NCBI GenBank assembly: GCA_035048495.1
Contig: JASUTR010000141.1
Location: 62,001-126,000, forward strand
Direction: 5' to 3'
Source of the DNA: Euptelea pleiosperma
Lineage: Eukaryota > Streptophyta > Magnoliopsida > Ranunculales > Eupteleaceae
Length of the DNA: 64,000 nt
Part shown: piece by piece, positions 51,938 to 64,000 of the stretch
How positions within the stretch are numbered: the first letter of the stretch is position 1
How the letters are laid out: every line of letters starts with the position of its first letter
The notes under the pieces: generated by a model
Told to the model about the DNA's origin: nothing
Databases searched by the model: none
The model's input: only the letters and a program-made list of their open reading frames with translations
Made by a program: the position numbers and the translations under genes

Positions 51938-52821
51938 CTCGTAATTTTACTCAAACTCTTCCATTATTATTGTTTCAACACATTTGAAATATTGGAACAT
52001 GATTCGGGACAGGCAAAACAAGTTAGCTCCATACGTGAGTCAACATCTCAAATTGGACATAGTTTGTGTGTTACATTCCGAAGCCAATAACTTGTGACTT
52101 TTTCGCAACCGAACCTCGTAATTGGACTCAAACTCTTGTATTACTATTATTTCATCACATTTGATGTGTTGGAACAAGATTCGGGACGGTCGAAACAAGT
52201 TAGCTCCATCCGTTCGTCAACGTCTCAAATTGGACTCAGTTTGTGTGTTACGTTCCGAACCCTATAACTTGTGACTTTTTCGCAACAGGAGCTCGTAATT
52301 GGACTCGAACTCTTCCATTACTATTGTTTCATCACATTTGAAGTGGTGGAACAAGATTCGTGACAGTCGAAACAAGTTAGCTCCATCCGTGCGTCAACGT
52401 CTCAAATTGGACTCAGTTTGTGTGTTACATTCCGAACCTATAACTTGTGACTTTTTCGCAACCGGACCTCGTGATTGGACTCAAACTCTTCTATAACTAT
52501 TGTTTCAACACATTTGATGTGTTGGAACAAGATTCGGGACCGTCGAAACAAGTTAGCTCCATCCGTGCGTCAACGTCTCAAATTGGACTCAGTTTGTGTG
52601 TTACATTCCTAAGTCTATAACTTGTGACTTTTTCGCAACCGGACCTCGTAATTGGACTCAAACTCTTCTATTACTATTGTTTCAACAGATTTGAAGTGTT
52701 GGAATAAGATTTGGGACAGTCGAAACAAGTTAGCTCCATCCGTGCATCAACGTCTCAAATTCGACTCAATTTGTGTGTAACATTCCGAAGCCTATAACTT
52801 ATGACTTTGTCGCAATCAGAC
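51938..52821. repeat. HOR unit, 5 monomers
   Basis: 884 bp, a close copy of the unit at 49992 including the 176-bp hybrid monomer. Confidence 0.87.
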
Positions 52822-54237
52822 CTCGTAATTTTACTCAAACTCTTCCATTATTATTGTTTCAACACATTTGAAATATTGGAACATGATTCGGGACAGGCAA
52901 AACAAGTTAGCTCCATACGTGAGTCAACATCTCAAATTGGACATAGTTTGTGTGTTACATTCCGAAGCCAATAACTTGTGACTTTTTCGCAACCGAACCT
53001 CGTAATTGGACTCAAACTCTTGTATTACTATTATTTCATCACATTTGATGTGTTGGAACAAGATTCGGGACGGTCGAAACAAGTTAGCTCCATCCGTTCG
53101 TCAACGTCTCAAATTGGACTCAGTTTGTGTGTTACGTTCCGAACCCTATAACTTGTGACTTTTTCGCAACAGGAGCTCGTAATTGGACTCGAACTCTTCC
53201 ATTACTATTGTTTCATCACATTTGAAGTGGTGGAACAAGATTCGTGACAGTCGAAACAAGTTAGCTCCATCCGTGCGTCAACGTCTCAAATTGGACTCAG
53301 TTTGTGTGTTACATTCCGAAGGCTATAACTTGTGACTTTTTCGTAACCGGACCTCGTAATTGGACTCAAACTCTTGTATTACTATTATTTCAACACATTT
53401 GATGTGTTGGAACAAGATTCGGGATGGTCGAAACTAGTTAGCTCCATCCGTTCGTCAACGTCTCAAATTGGACTCAGTTTGTGAGTTACATTCCGAAGCC
53501 TATAACTTGTGACTTTTTTGCAACCGGACCTCATAATTAGACTCATACTCTTCCATTACTATTGTTTCAACATATTTGAAGTGTTGGAACAAGATTCGTG
53601 ACAGTCGAAACAAGTTAGCTCCATCCGTTCGTCAACGTCTCAAATTGGACTCAGTTTCTGTGTTACATTCCGAAGCCTATAACTTGTGACTTTTTCGCAA
53701 CCGGACCTCATAATTAGACTCAAACTCTTCCATTACTATTGTTTTAACAGATTTGAAGTGTTGGAACAATATTTGGGACAGTCGAAACAAGTTAGCTCCA
53801 TCCGTACGTCAACGTCTCAAATTAGACTCAGTTTCTGTGTTGCATTCCGAAGCCTATAACTTGTGACTTTTTCGCAACCGGACCTCGTAATTGGACTCAA
53901 ACTCTTCTATTACTATTGTTTCAACACATTTGATGTGTTGGAACAAGATTCGGGACGGTCGAAACAAGTTAGCTCCATCCGTGCGTCAACGTCTCAAAAT
54001 GGACTCAGTTTGTGTGTTACATTCCTAAGCCTATAACTTGTGACTTTTTCGCGACCGGACCTCGTAATTGGACTCAAACTCTTCTATTACTATTGTTTCA
54101 ACAGATTTGAAGTGTTGGAATAAGATTTGGGACAGTCGAAACAAGTTAGCTCCATCCGTGCATCAATGTCTCAAATTCGACTCAATTTGCATGTAACATT
54201 CCGAATCCTATAACTTGTGACTTTATCGCAATCAGAC
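52822..54237. repeat. HOR unit, 8 monomers
   Basis: 1416 bp. It carries GGGATGGTCG and the TTTGCATGTAAC ending and matches 61139-62554 at an offset of 8317 bp. Confidence 0.87.
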
Positions 54238-56715
54238 CTCGTAATTTTACTCAAACTCTTCCATTATTATTATTTCAACACATTTGAAGTATTGGAACAT
54301 GATTCGGGACAGGCAAAACAAGTTAGCTCTATCCGTGCGTCAACATCTCAAATTGGACATAGTTTGTGTGTTACATTCCGAAGCCAATAACATGTGACTT
54401 TTTCGCAATCGGACCTCATAATTGGACTCAAACTCTTGTATTACTATTATTTCAACACATTTGATGTGTTGGAACAAGATTCGGGACGGTCGAAACAAGT
54501 TAGCTCCATCCGTTCGTCAACGTCTCAAATTGGACTCAGTTTGTGTGTTACGTTCCGAACCCTATAACTTGTTACTTTTTCGCAACCAGAGCTCGTAATT
54601 GGACTCGAACTCTTCCATTACTATTGTTTCATCACATTTGAAGTGGTGGAACAAGATTCGTGATAGTCGAAACAAGTTAGCTCCATCCGTGCGTCAACGT
54701 CTCAAATTGGACTCAGTTTGTGTGTTACATTCCGAAGCCTATAACTTGTGACTTTTTCGCTACCGGAACTCGTAATTGGACTCAAACTCTTGTATTACTA
54801 TTATTTCAACACATTTGATGTGTTGGAACAAGATTCGGGACGGTCGAAACTAGTTAGCTCCATCCGTTCGTCAACGTCTCAAATTGGACTCAGTTTGTGA
54901 GTTACATTCCGAAGCCTATAACTTGTGACTTTTTTGCTACCGGACCTCATAATTAGACTCATACTCTTCCATTACAATTGTTTCAACATATTTGAAGTGT
55001 TGGAACAAGATTCCGGACAGTCGAAACAAGTTAGCTCCATCCGTTCGTCAAAGTCTCAAATTGGACTCAGTTTCTGTGTTACATTCCGAAGCCTATAACT
55101 TGTGACTTTTTTGCAACCGGACCTCATAATTAGACTCAAACTCTTCCATTACTATTGTTTCAACAGATTTGAAGTGTGGGAACAATATTTGGGACAGTCG
55201 AAACAAGTTAGCTCCATCCGTACGTCAATGTCTCAAATTGGACTCAGTTTCTGTGTTGCATTCCGAAGTCTATAACTTGTGACTTTTTCGCAACCGGACC
55301 TCGTGATTGGACTCAAACTCTTCTATTACTATTGTTTCAACACATTTGAAGTGTTGAAACAAGATTCGGGACAGTCAAAATAAGTTAGCTCCATCCGTTC
55401 GTCAACGTCTCAAATTGGACTCAGTTTGTGTGTTACGTTCCGAACCCTATAACTTGTGACTTTTTTGCAACCGGACCTCGTAATTGGACTCAAACTCTTC
55501 CATTACTATTGTTTCATCACATTTGAAGTGGTGGAACAAGATTCGTGACAGTCGAAACAAGTTAGCTCCATCTGTGCGTCAACGTCTCAAATTGGACTCA
55601 GTTTGTGTGTTACATTCCGTAGCCTATAACTTGTGACTTTTTCGCAACCGGACCTCACAATTAGGCCCAAACTCTTCCATTACTATTGTTTCAATAGATT
55701 TGATGTGTTGGAACAATATTTGGGACAGTCAAAACAAGTTAGCTCCATCCGTGCGTCAAAGTCTCAAATTGGACTCAGTTTGTGTGTTACATTCCTAAGC
55801 CTATAACTTGTGACTTTTTCGCAACCGGACCTCGTAATTGGACTCAGACTCTTGTATTACTATTATTTCAACACATTTGATGTGTTGGAACAAGATTCGG
55901 GACCGTCGAAACTAGTTAGCTCCATCCGTTCGTCAACGTCTCAAATTGGACTCAGTTTGTGTGTTACATTCCGAAGCCTATAACTTGTGACTTTTTTGCA
56001 ACCGGACCTCATAATTAGACACATACTCTTCCATTACTATTGTTTCAAGATATTTGAAGTGTTGGAACAAGATTCGGGACAGTCGAAACAAGTTAGCTCC
56101 ATCCGTTCGTCAACGTCTCAAATTGGACTCAGTTTCGGTGTTACATTCCGAAGCCTGTAACTTGTGACTTTTTCGCAACCGGACCTCATAATTAGACTCA
56201 AACTCTTCCATTACTATTGTTTTAACAGATTTGAAGTGTTGGAACAATATTTGGGACAGTCGAAACAAGTTAGCTCAATCCGTACGTCAACGTCTCAAAT
56301 TAGACCCAGTTTCTGTGTTACATTCCGAAGCCTATAATTTGTGACTTTTTCGCAACCGGACCTCGTAATTGGACTCAAACTCTTCTATTACTATTGTTTC
56401 AACACATTTGATGTGTTGGAACAAGATTCGGGACGGTCGAAACAAGTTAGCTCCATCCGTGCGTCAACGTCTCAAATTGGACTCAGTTTGTGTGTTACAT
56501 TCCTAAGCCTATAACTTGTGACTTTTTCGCAACCGGACCTCGTAATTGGACTCAAACTCTTCTAATACTATTGTTTCAACAGATTTGAAGTGTTGGAATA
56601 AGATTTGGGACAGTCGAAACAAGTTAGCTCCATCCGTGCATCAACGTCTCAAATTCGACTCAATTTGTGTGTAACATTCCGAAGCCTATAACTTATGACT
56701 TTGTCGCAATCAGAC
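54238..56715. repeat. HOR unit, 14 monomers
   Basis: 2478 bp, the same type as 26700-29176 (AATAACATGTGAC 'a' monomer). Its first part recurs from 62555 to the window end at an offset of 8317 bp. Confidence 0.86.
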
Positions 56716-58131
56716 CTCGTAATTTTACTCAAACTCTTCCATTATTATAGTTTCAACACATTTGAAATATTGGAACATGATTCGGGACAGGCAAAACAAG
56801 TTAGCTCCATACGTGAGTCAACATCTCAAATTGGACATAGTTTGTGTGTTACATTCCGAAGCCAATAACTTGTGACTTTATCGCAACCGAACCTCGTAAT
56901 TGGACTAAAACTCTTGTATTACTATTATTTCATCACATTTGATGTGTTGGAACAAGATTCGGGACGGTCGAAACAAGTTAGCTCCATCCGTTCGTCAACG
57001 TCTCAAATTGGACTCAGTTTGTGTGTTACGTTCCGAACCCTATAACTTGTGACTTTTTCGCAACAGGAGCTCGTAATTGGACTCGAACTCTTCCATTACT
57101 ATTGTTTCATCACATTTGAAGTGGTGGAACAAGATTCGTGACAGTCGAAACAAGTTAGCTCCATCCGTGCGTCAACGTCTCAAATTGGACTCAGTTTGTG
57201 TGTTACATTCCGAAGGCTATAACTTGTGACTTTTTCGCAACCGGACCTCGTAATTCGACTCAAACTCTTGTATTACTATTATTTCAACACATTTGATGTG
57301 TTGGAACAAGATTCGGGATGGTCGAAACTAGTTAGCTCCATCCGTTCGTCAACGTCTCAAATTGGACTCAGTTTGTGTGTTACAATCCGAAGCCTATAAC
57401 TTGTGACTTTTTTGCAACCGGACCTCATAATTAGACTCATACTCTTCCATTACTATTGTTTCAACATATTTGAAGTGTTGGAACAAGATTCGGGACAGTC
57501 GAAACAAGTTAGCTCCATCCGTTCGTCAACGTCTCAAATTGGACTCAGTTTCTGTGTTACATTCCGAAGCCTATAACTTGTGACTTTTTCGCAACCGGAC
57601 CTCATAATTAGACTCAAACTCTTCCATTACTATTGTTTTAACAGAATTGAAGTGTTGGAATAATATTTGGGACAGTCGAAACAAGTTAGCTCCATCCGTA
57701 CGTCAACGTCTCAAATTAGACTCAGTTTCTGTGTTGCATTCCGAAGCCTATAACTTGTGACTTTTTCGCAACCGGACCTCGTAATTGGACTCAAACTCTT
57801 CTATTACTATTGTTTCAACACATTTGATGTGTTGGAACAAGATTCGGGACGGTCGAAACAAGTTAGCTCCATCCGTGCGTCAACGTCTCAAATTGGACTC
57901 AGTTTGTGTGTTACATTCCTAAGCCTATAACTTGTGACTTTTTCGCGACCGGACCTCGTAATTGGACTCAAACTCTTCTAATACTATTGTTTCAACAGAT
58001 TTGAAGTGTTGGAATAAGATTTGGGACAGTCGAAACAAGTTAGCTCCATCCGTGCATCAACGTCTCAAATTCGACTCAATTTGTGTGTAACATTCCGAAG
58101 CCTATAACTTATGACTTTGTCGCAATCAGAC
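56716..58131. repeat. HOR unit, 8 monomers
   Basis: 1416 bp, resembling 40680-42095 and sharing CTCGTAATTCGACTC; private TATTATAGTTTC near 56745. Confidence 0.86.
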
Positions 58132-59015
58132 CTCGTAATTTTACTCAAACTCTTCCATTATTATTGTTTCAACACATTTGAAATATTGGAACATGATTCG
58201 GGACAGGCAAAACAAGTTAGCTCCATACGTGAGTCAACATCTCAAATTGGACATAGTTTGTGTGTTACATTCCGAAGCCAATAACTTGTGACTTTTTCGC
58301 AACCGAACCTCGTAATTGGACTCAAACTCTTGTATTACTATTATTTCATCACATTTGATGTGTTGGAACAAGATTCGGGACGGTCGAAACAAGTTAGCTC
58401 CATCCGTTCGTCAACGTCTCAAATTGGACTCAGTTTGTGTGTTACGTTCCGAACCCTATAACTTGTGACTTTTTCGCAACAGGAGCTCGTAATTGGACTC
58501 GAACTCTTCCATTACTATTGTTTCATCACATTTGAAGTGGTGGAACAAGATTCGTGACAGTCGAAACAAGTTAGCTCCATCCGTGCGTCAACGTCTCAAA
58601 TTGGACTCAGTTTGTGTGTTACATTCCGAACCTATAACTTGTGACTTTTTCGCAACCGGACCTCGTGATTGGACTCAAACTCTTCTATAACTATTGTTTC
58701 AACACATTTGATGTGTTGGAACAAGATTCGGGACCGTCGAAACAAGTTAGCTCCATCCGTGCGTCAACGTCTCAAATTGGACTCAGTTTGTGTGTTACAT
58801 TCCTAAGTCTATAACTTGTGACTTTTTCGCAACCGGACCTCGTAATTTGACTCAAACTCTTCTATTACTATTGTTTCAACAGATTTGAAGTGTTGGAATA
58901 AGATTTGGGACAGTCGAAACAAGTTAGCTCCATCCGTGCATCAACGTCTCAAATTCGACTCAATTTGTGTGTAACATTCCGAAGCCTATAACTTATGACT
59001 TTGTCGCAATCAGAC
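58132..59015. repeat. HOR unit, 5 monomers
   Basis: 884 bp, another copy of the hybrid-monomer 5-mer; private CTCGTAATTTGACTC near 58848. Confidence 0.87.
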
Positions 59016-60254
59016 CTCGTAATTTTACTCAAACTCTTCCATTATTATTGTTTCAACACATTTGAAATATTGGAACATGATTCGGGACAGGCAAAACAAG
59101 TTAGCTCCATACGTGAGTCAACATCTCAAATTGGACATAGTTTGTGTGTTACATTCCGAAGCCAATAACTTGTGACTTTTGCGCAACCGAACCTCGTAAT
59201 TGGACTCAAACTCTTGTATTACTATTATTTCATCACATTTGATGTGTTGGAACAAGATTCGGGACGGTCGAAACAAGTTAGCTCCATCCGTTCGTCAACG
59301 TCTCAAATTGGACTCAGTTTGTGTGTTACGTTCCGAACCCTATAACTTGTGACTTTTTCGCAACAGGAGCTCGTAATTGGACTCGAACTCTTCCATTACT
59401 ATTGTTTCATCACATTTGAAGTGGTGGAACAAGATTCGTGACAGTCGAAACAAGTTAGCTCCATCCGTGCGTCAACGTCTCAAATTGGACTCAGTTTGTG
59501 AGTTACATTCCGAAGCCTATAACTTGTGACTTTTTTGCAACCGGACCTCATAATTAGACTCATACTCTTCCATTACTATTGTTTCAACATATTTGAAGTG
59601 TTGGAACAAGATTCGTGACAGTCGAAACAAGTTAGCTCCATCCGTTCGTCAACGTCTCAAATTGGACTCAGTTTCTGTGTTACATTCCGAAGCCTATAAC
59701 TTGTGACTTTTTCGCAACCGGACCTCATAATTAGACTCAAACTCTTCCATTACTATTGTTTTAACAGATTTGAAGTGTTGGAACAAAATTTGGGACAGTC
59801 GAAACAAGTTAGCTCCATCCGTACGTCAACGTCTCAAATTAGACTCAGTTTCTGTGTTGCATTCCGAAGCCTATAACTTGTGACTTTTTCGCAACCGGAC
59901 CTCGTAATTGGACTCAAACTCTTCTATTACTATTGTTTCAACACATTTGATGTGTTGGAACAAGATTCGGGACGGTCGAAACAAGTTAGCTCCATCCGTG
60001 CGTCAACGTCTCAAATTGGACTCAGTTTGTGTGTTACATTCCTAAGCCTATAACTTGTGACTTTTTCGCGACCGGACCTCGTAATTGGACTCAAACTCTT
60101 CTATTACTATTGTTTCAACAGATTTGAAGTGTTGGAATAAGATTTGGGACAGTCGAAACAAGTTAGCTCCATCCGTGCATCAATGTCTCAAATTCGATTC
60201 AATTTGCATGTAACATTCCGAATCCTATAACTTGTGACTTTATCGCAATCAGAC
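59016..60254. repeat. HOR unit, 7 monomers
   Basis: 1239 bp. An 8-mer-like order lacking one monomer: the f-like monomer runs directly into a GTGAGTTAC ending near 59498. Confidence 0.86.
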
Positions 60255-61138
60255 CTCGTAATTTTACTCAAACTCTTCCATTATTATTATTTCAACACAT
60301 TTGAAGTATTGGAACATGATTCGGGACAGGCAAAACAAGTTAGCTCTATCCGTGCGTCAACATCTCAAATTGGACATAGTTTGTGTGTTACATTCCGAAG
60401 CCAATAACATGTGACTTTTTCGCAATCGGACCTCATAATTGGACTCAAACTCTTGTATTACTATTATTTCAACACATTTGATGTGTTGGAACAAGATTCG
60501 GGACGGTCGAAACAAGTTAGCTCCATCCGTTCGTCAACGTCTCAAATTGGACTCAGTTTGTGTGTTACGTTCCGAACCCTATAACTTGTTACTTTTTCGC
60601 AACCAGAGCTCGTAATTGGACTCGAACTCTTCCATTACTATTGTTTCATCACATTTGAAGTGGTGGAACAAGATTCGTGACAGTCGAAACAAGTTAGCTC
60701 CATCCGTGCGTCAACGTCTCAAATTGGACTCAGTTTGTGTGTTACATTCCGAACCTATAACTTGTGACTTTTTCGCAACCGGACCTCGTGATTGGACTCA
60801 AACTCTTCTATAACTATTGTTTCAACACATTTGATGTGTTGGAACAAGATTCGGGACCGTCGAAACAAGTTAGCTCCATCCGTGCGTCAACGTCTCAAAT
60901 TGGACTCAGTTTGTGTGTTACATTCCTAAGTCTATAACTTGTGACTATTTCGCAACCGGACCTCGTAATTGGACTCAAACTCTTCTATTACTATTGTTTC
61001 AACAGATTTGAAGTGTTGGAATAAGATTTGGGACAGTCGAAACAAGTTAGCTCCATCCGTGCATCAACGTCTCAAATTCGACTCAATTTGTGTGTAACAT
61101 TCCGAAGCCTATAACTTATGACTTTGTCGCAATCAGAC
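60255..61138. repeat. HOR unit, 5 monomers
   Basis: 884 bp. It combines the AATAACATGTGAC 'a' variant of the 14-mers with the hybrid-monomer 5-mer layout, so it is itself a recombinant. Confidence 0.86.
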
Positions 61139-62554
61139 CTCGTAATTTTACTCAAACTCTTCCATTATTATTGTTTCAACACATTTGAAATATTGGAACA
61201 TGATTCGGGACAGGCAAAACAAGTTAGCTCCATACGTGAGTCAACATCTCAAATTGGACATAGTTTGTGTGTTACATTCCGAAGCCAATAACTTGTGACT
61301 TTTTCGCAACCGAACCTCGTAATTGGACTCAAACTCTTGTATTACTATTATTTCATCACATTTGATGTGTTGGAACAAGATTCGGGACGGTCGAAACAAG
61401 TTAGCTCCATCCGTTCGTCAACGTCTCAAATTGGACTCAGTTTGTGTGTTACGTTCCGAACCCTATAACTTGTGACTTTTTCGCAACAGGAGCTCGTAAT
61501 TGGACTCGAACTCTTCCATTACTATTGTTTCATCACATTTGAAGTGGTGGAACAAGATTCGTGACAGTCGAAACAAGTTAGCTCCATCCGTGCGTCAACG
61601 TCTCAAATTGGACTCAGTTTGTGTGTTACATTCCGAAGGCTATAACTTGTGACTTTTTCGCAACCGGACCTCGTAATTGGACTCAAACTCTTGTATTACT
61701 ATTATTTCAACACATTTGATGTGTTGGAACAAGATTCGGGATGGTCGAAACTAGTTAGCTCCATCCGTTCGTCAACGTCTCAAATTGGACTCAGTTTGTG
61801 AGTTACATTCCGAAGCCTATAACTTGTGACTTTTTTGCAACCGGACCTCATAATTAGACTCATACTCTTCCATTACTATTGTTTCAACATATTTGAAGTG
61901 TTGGAACAAGATTCGTGACAGTCGAAACAAGTTAGCTCCATCCGTTCGTCAACGTCTCAAATTGGACTCAGTTTCTGTGTTACATTCCGAAGCCTATAAC
62001 TTGTGACTTTTTCGCAACCGGACCTCATAATTAGACTCAAACTCTTCCATTACTATTGTTTTAACAGATTTGAAGTGTTGGAACAATATTTGGGACAGTC
62101 GAAACAAGTTAGCTCCATCCGTACGTCAACGTCTCAAATTAGACTCAGTTTCTGTGTTGCATTCCGAAGCCTATAACTTGTGACTTTTTCGCAACCGGAC
62201 CTCGTAATTGGACTCAAACTCTTCTATTACTATTGTTTCAACACATTTGATGTGTTGGAACAAGATTCGGGACGGTCGAAACAAGTTAGCTCCATCCGTG
62301 CGTCAACGTCTCAAATTGGACTCAGTTTGTGTGTTACATTCCTAAGCCTATAACTTGTGACTTTTTCGCGACCGGACCTCGTAATTGGACTCAAACTCTT
62401 CTATTACTATTGTTTCAACAGATTTGAAGTGTTGGAATAAGATTTGGGACAGTCGAAACAAGTTAGCTCCATCCGTGCATCAATGTCTCAAATTCGACTC
62501 AATTTGCATGTAACATTCCGAATCCTATAACTTGTGACTTTATCGCAATCAGAC
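61139..62554. repeat. HOR unit, 8 monomers
   Basis: 1416 bp, counterpart of 52822-54237 (offset 8317 bp), including GGGATGGTCG and TTTGCATGTAAC. Confidence 0.87.
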
Positions 62555-64000
62555 CTCGTAATTTTACTCAAACTCTTCCATTATTATTATTTCAACACAT
62601 TTGAAGTATTGGAACATGATTCGGGACAGGCAAAACAAGTTAGCTCTATCCGTGCGTCAACATCTCAAATTGGACATAGTTTGTGTGTTACATTCCGAAG
62701 CCAATAACATGTGACTTTTTCGCAATCGGACCTCATAATTGGAATCAAACTCTTGTATTACTATTATTTCAACACATTTGATGTGTTGGAACAAGATTCG
62801 GGACGGTCGAAACAAGTTAGCTCCATCCGTTCGTCAACGTCTCAAATTGGACTCAGTTTGTGTGTTACGTTCCGAACCCTATAACTTGTTACTTTTTCGC
62901 AACCAGAGCTCGTAATTGGACTCGAACTCTTCCATTACTATTGTTTCATCACATTTGAAGTGGTGGAACAAGATTCGTGACAGTCGAAACAAGTTAGCTC
63001 CATCCGTGCGTCAACGTCTCAAATTGGACTCAGTTTGTGTGTTACATTCCGAAGCCTATAACTTGTGACTTTTTCGCTACCGGAACTCGTAATTGGACTC
63101 AAACTCTTGTATTACTATTATTTCAACACATTTGATGTGTTGGAACAAGATTCGGGACGGTCGAAACTAGTTAGCTCCATCCGTTCGTCAACGTCTCAAA
63201 TTGGACTCAGTTTGTGAGTTACATTCCGAAGCCTATAACTTGTGACTTTTTTGCAACCGGACCTCATAATTAGACTCATACACTTCCATTACAATTGTTT
63301 CAACATATTTGAAGTGTTGGAACAAGATTCGGGACAGTCGAAACAAGTTAGCTCCATCCGTTCGTCAAAGTCTCAAATTGGACTCAGTTTCTGTGTTACA
63401 TTCCGAAGCCTATAACTTGTGACTTTTTCGCAACCGGACCTCATAATTAGACTCAAACTCTTCCATTACTATTGTTTCAACAGATTTGAAGTGTGGGAAC
63501 AATATTTGGGACAGTCGAAACAAGTTAGCTCCATCCGTACGTCAATGTCTCAAATTGGACTCAGTTTCTGTGTTGCATTCCGAAGTCTATAACTTGTGAC
63601 TTTTTCGCAACCGGACCTCGTGATTGGACTCAAACTCTTCTATTACTATTGTTTCAACACATTTGAAGTGTTGAAACAAGATTCGGGACAGTCAAAATAA
63701 GTTAGCTCCATCCGTTCGTCAACGTCTCAAATTGGACTCAGTTTGTGTGTTACGTTCCGAACCCTATAACTTGTGACTTTTTTGCAACCGGACCTCGTAA
63801 TTGGACTCAAACTCTTCCATTACTATTGTTTCATCACATTTGAAGTGGTGGAACAAGATTCGTGACAGTCGAAACAAGTTAGCTCCATCTGTGCGTCAAC
63901 GTCTCAAATTGGACTCAGTTTGTGTGTTACATTCCGTAGCCTATAACTTGTGACTTTTTCGCAACCGGACCTCACAATTAGGCCCAAACTCTTCCATTAC
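62555..64000. repeat. Partial HOR unit at the window edge (about 8 monomers)
   Basis: 1446 bp matching the start of the 14-mer at 54238, cut by the window end inside a g-type monomer (CTCACAATTAGGCCC). Confidence 0.85.

Larger units (their letters stand above)
45712..64000. repeat. 177-bp tandem satellite array, block C
   Basis: About 103 monomers continuing block B in the same orientation and phase. HOR units are short and variable (5 to 14 monomers). The array runs off the right edge in the middle of a monomer. No other insertion, inversion or gene is visible. Confidence 0.97.

Noticed and set aside
539..60813. Many nearly identical 65-72 codon open frames starting at TTG on the plus strand (for example 539, 1246, 7614, 34671, 50353, 60616)
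   Set aside because: They are a consequence of the repeat. 177 bp is 59 codons, so one frame keeps register across monomers, and one-base deletions in a 176-bp monomer shift it past a stop. They have no ATG start, lie wholly in satellite and recur only with particular monomer subtypes.
1..64000. CRISPR array because of the regular repeats
   Set aside because: The full 177-bp unit is repeated without unique spacers, there are no cas genes, and the LINEs show a eukaryotic genome.
1..64000. Naming the satellite as a known family such as the Arabidopsis 178-bp, maize 180-bp knob or Rhynchospora Tyba repeat
   Set aside because: Only the length class is similar. I cannot confirm sequence identity without a database search.
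1..64000. tRNA, 5S rRNA or other RNA genes hidden in the monomer
   Set aside because: I saw no cloverleaf with paired A and B boxes and no rRNA-like core in the 177-bp unit.

Overview
This window is almost entirely tandem satellite DNA from a eukaryotic nuclear genome, most likely a flowering plant. About 336 head-to-tail copies of a 177-bp monomer fill positions 1-23301, 24367-42261 and 45712-64000, all in the same orientation. Two non-LTR retrotransposons (LINEs) of the L1 type interrupt the array. The plant assignment rests mainly on the LINEs: both carry a C-terminal RNase H domain after the reverse transcriptase and zinc-knuckle regions, an arrangement known from plant L1 elements, and a monomer near 177 bp is a common plant satellite length. 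I cannot name the species, and a centromeric location is only an inference.

The satellite is organised in higher-order repeats (HORs). A distinctive monomer, called 'a' here, carries TTTTACTC near its start and recurs at near-exact multiples of 177 bp. The spacings are 28, 12, 16, 13, 13, 16 and about 39 monomers up to 25284. After that they are 8, 14, 12, 17, 9, 15, 12, 8, 5, 12, 8, 5, 6, 5, 8, 14, 8, 5, 7, 5 and 8 monomers, followed by a partial unit. The 12-mer of 2124 bp (46445-48568 is a clean example) looks like the parent unit; the others look like products of in-phase unequal exchange. Larger duplications are layered on top: a 13-monomer tandem copy at about 17870-22468, a 15-monomer offset at about 34.6-39.9 kb, and a 47-monomer offset (8317 bp) linking 52822-55683 to 61139-64000.

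LINE 1 (23300-24366, minus strand) is a short 5'-truncated fragment with a zinc knuckle, an in-frame stop and an RNase H domain. It lacks a target-site duplication. LINE 2 (42262-45711, plus strand) is 5'-truncated but has an uninterrupted reverse transcriptase, zinc-knuckle and RNase H reading frame of about 1129 codons, a poly(A) tail and a perfect 15-bp target-site duplication, so it is a young insertion. The two elements have diverged proteins but share a short GGGGT/ACCCC hairpin in the 3' UTR.

There are no host genes, tRNA, rRNA or CRISPR features that I can support. The most interesting non-coding signals are two dyad-symmetric motifs close together in each monomer, a perfect 8-bp-stem inverted repeat and a TTCG-N7-CGAA box loosely resembling a CENP-B box. 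The second is lost in specific positions of the HOR in a nearly every-third-monomer pattern.
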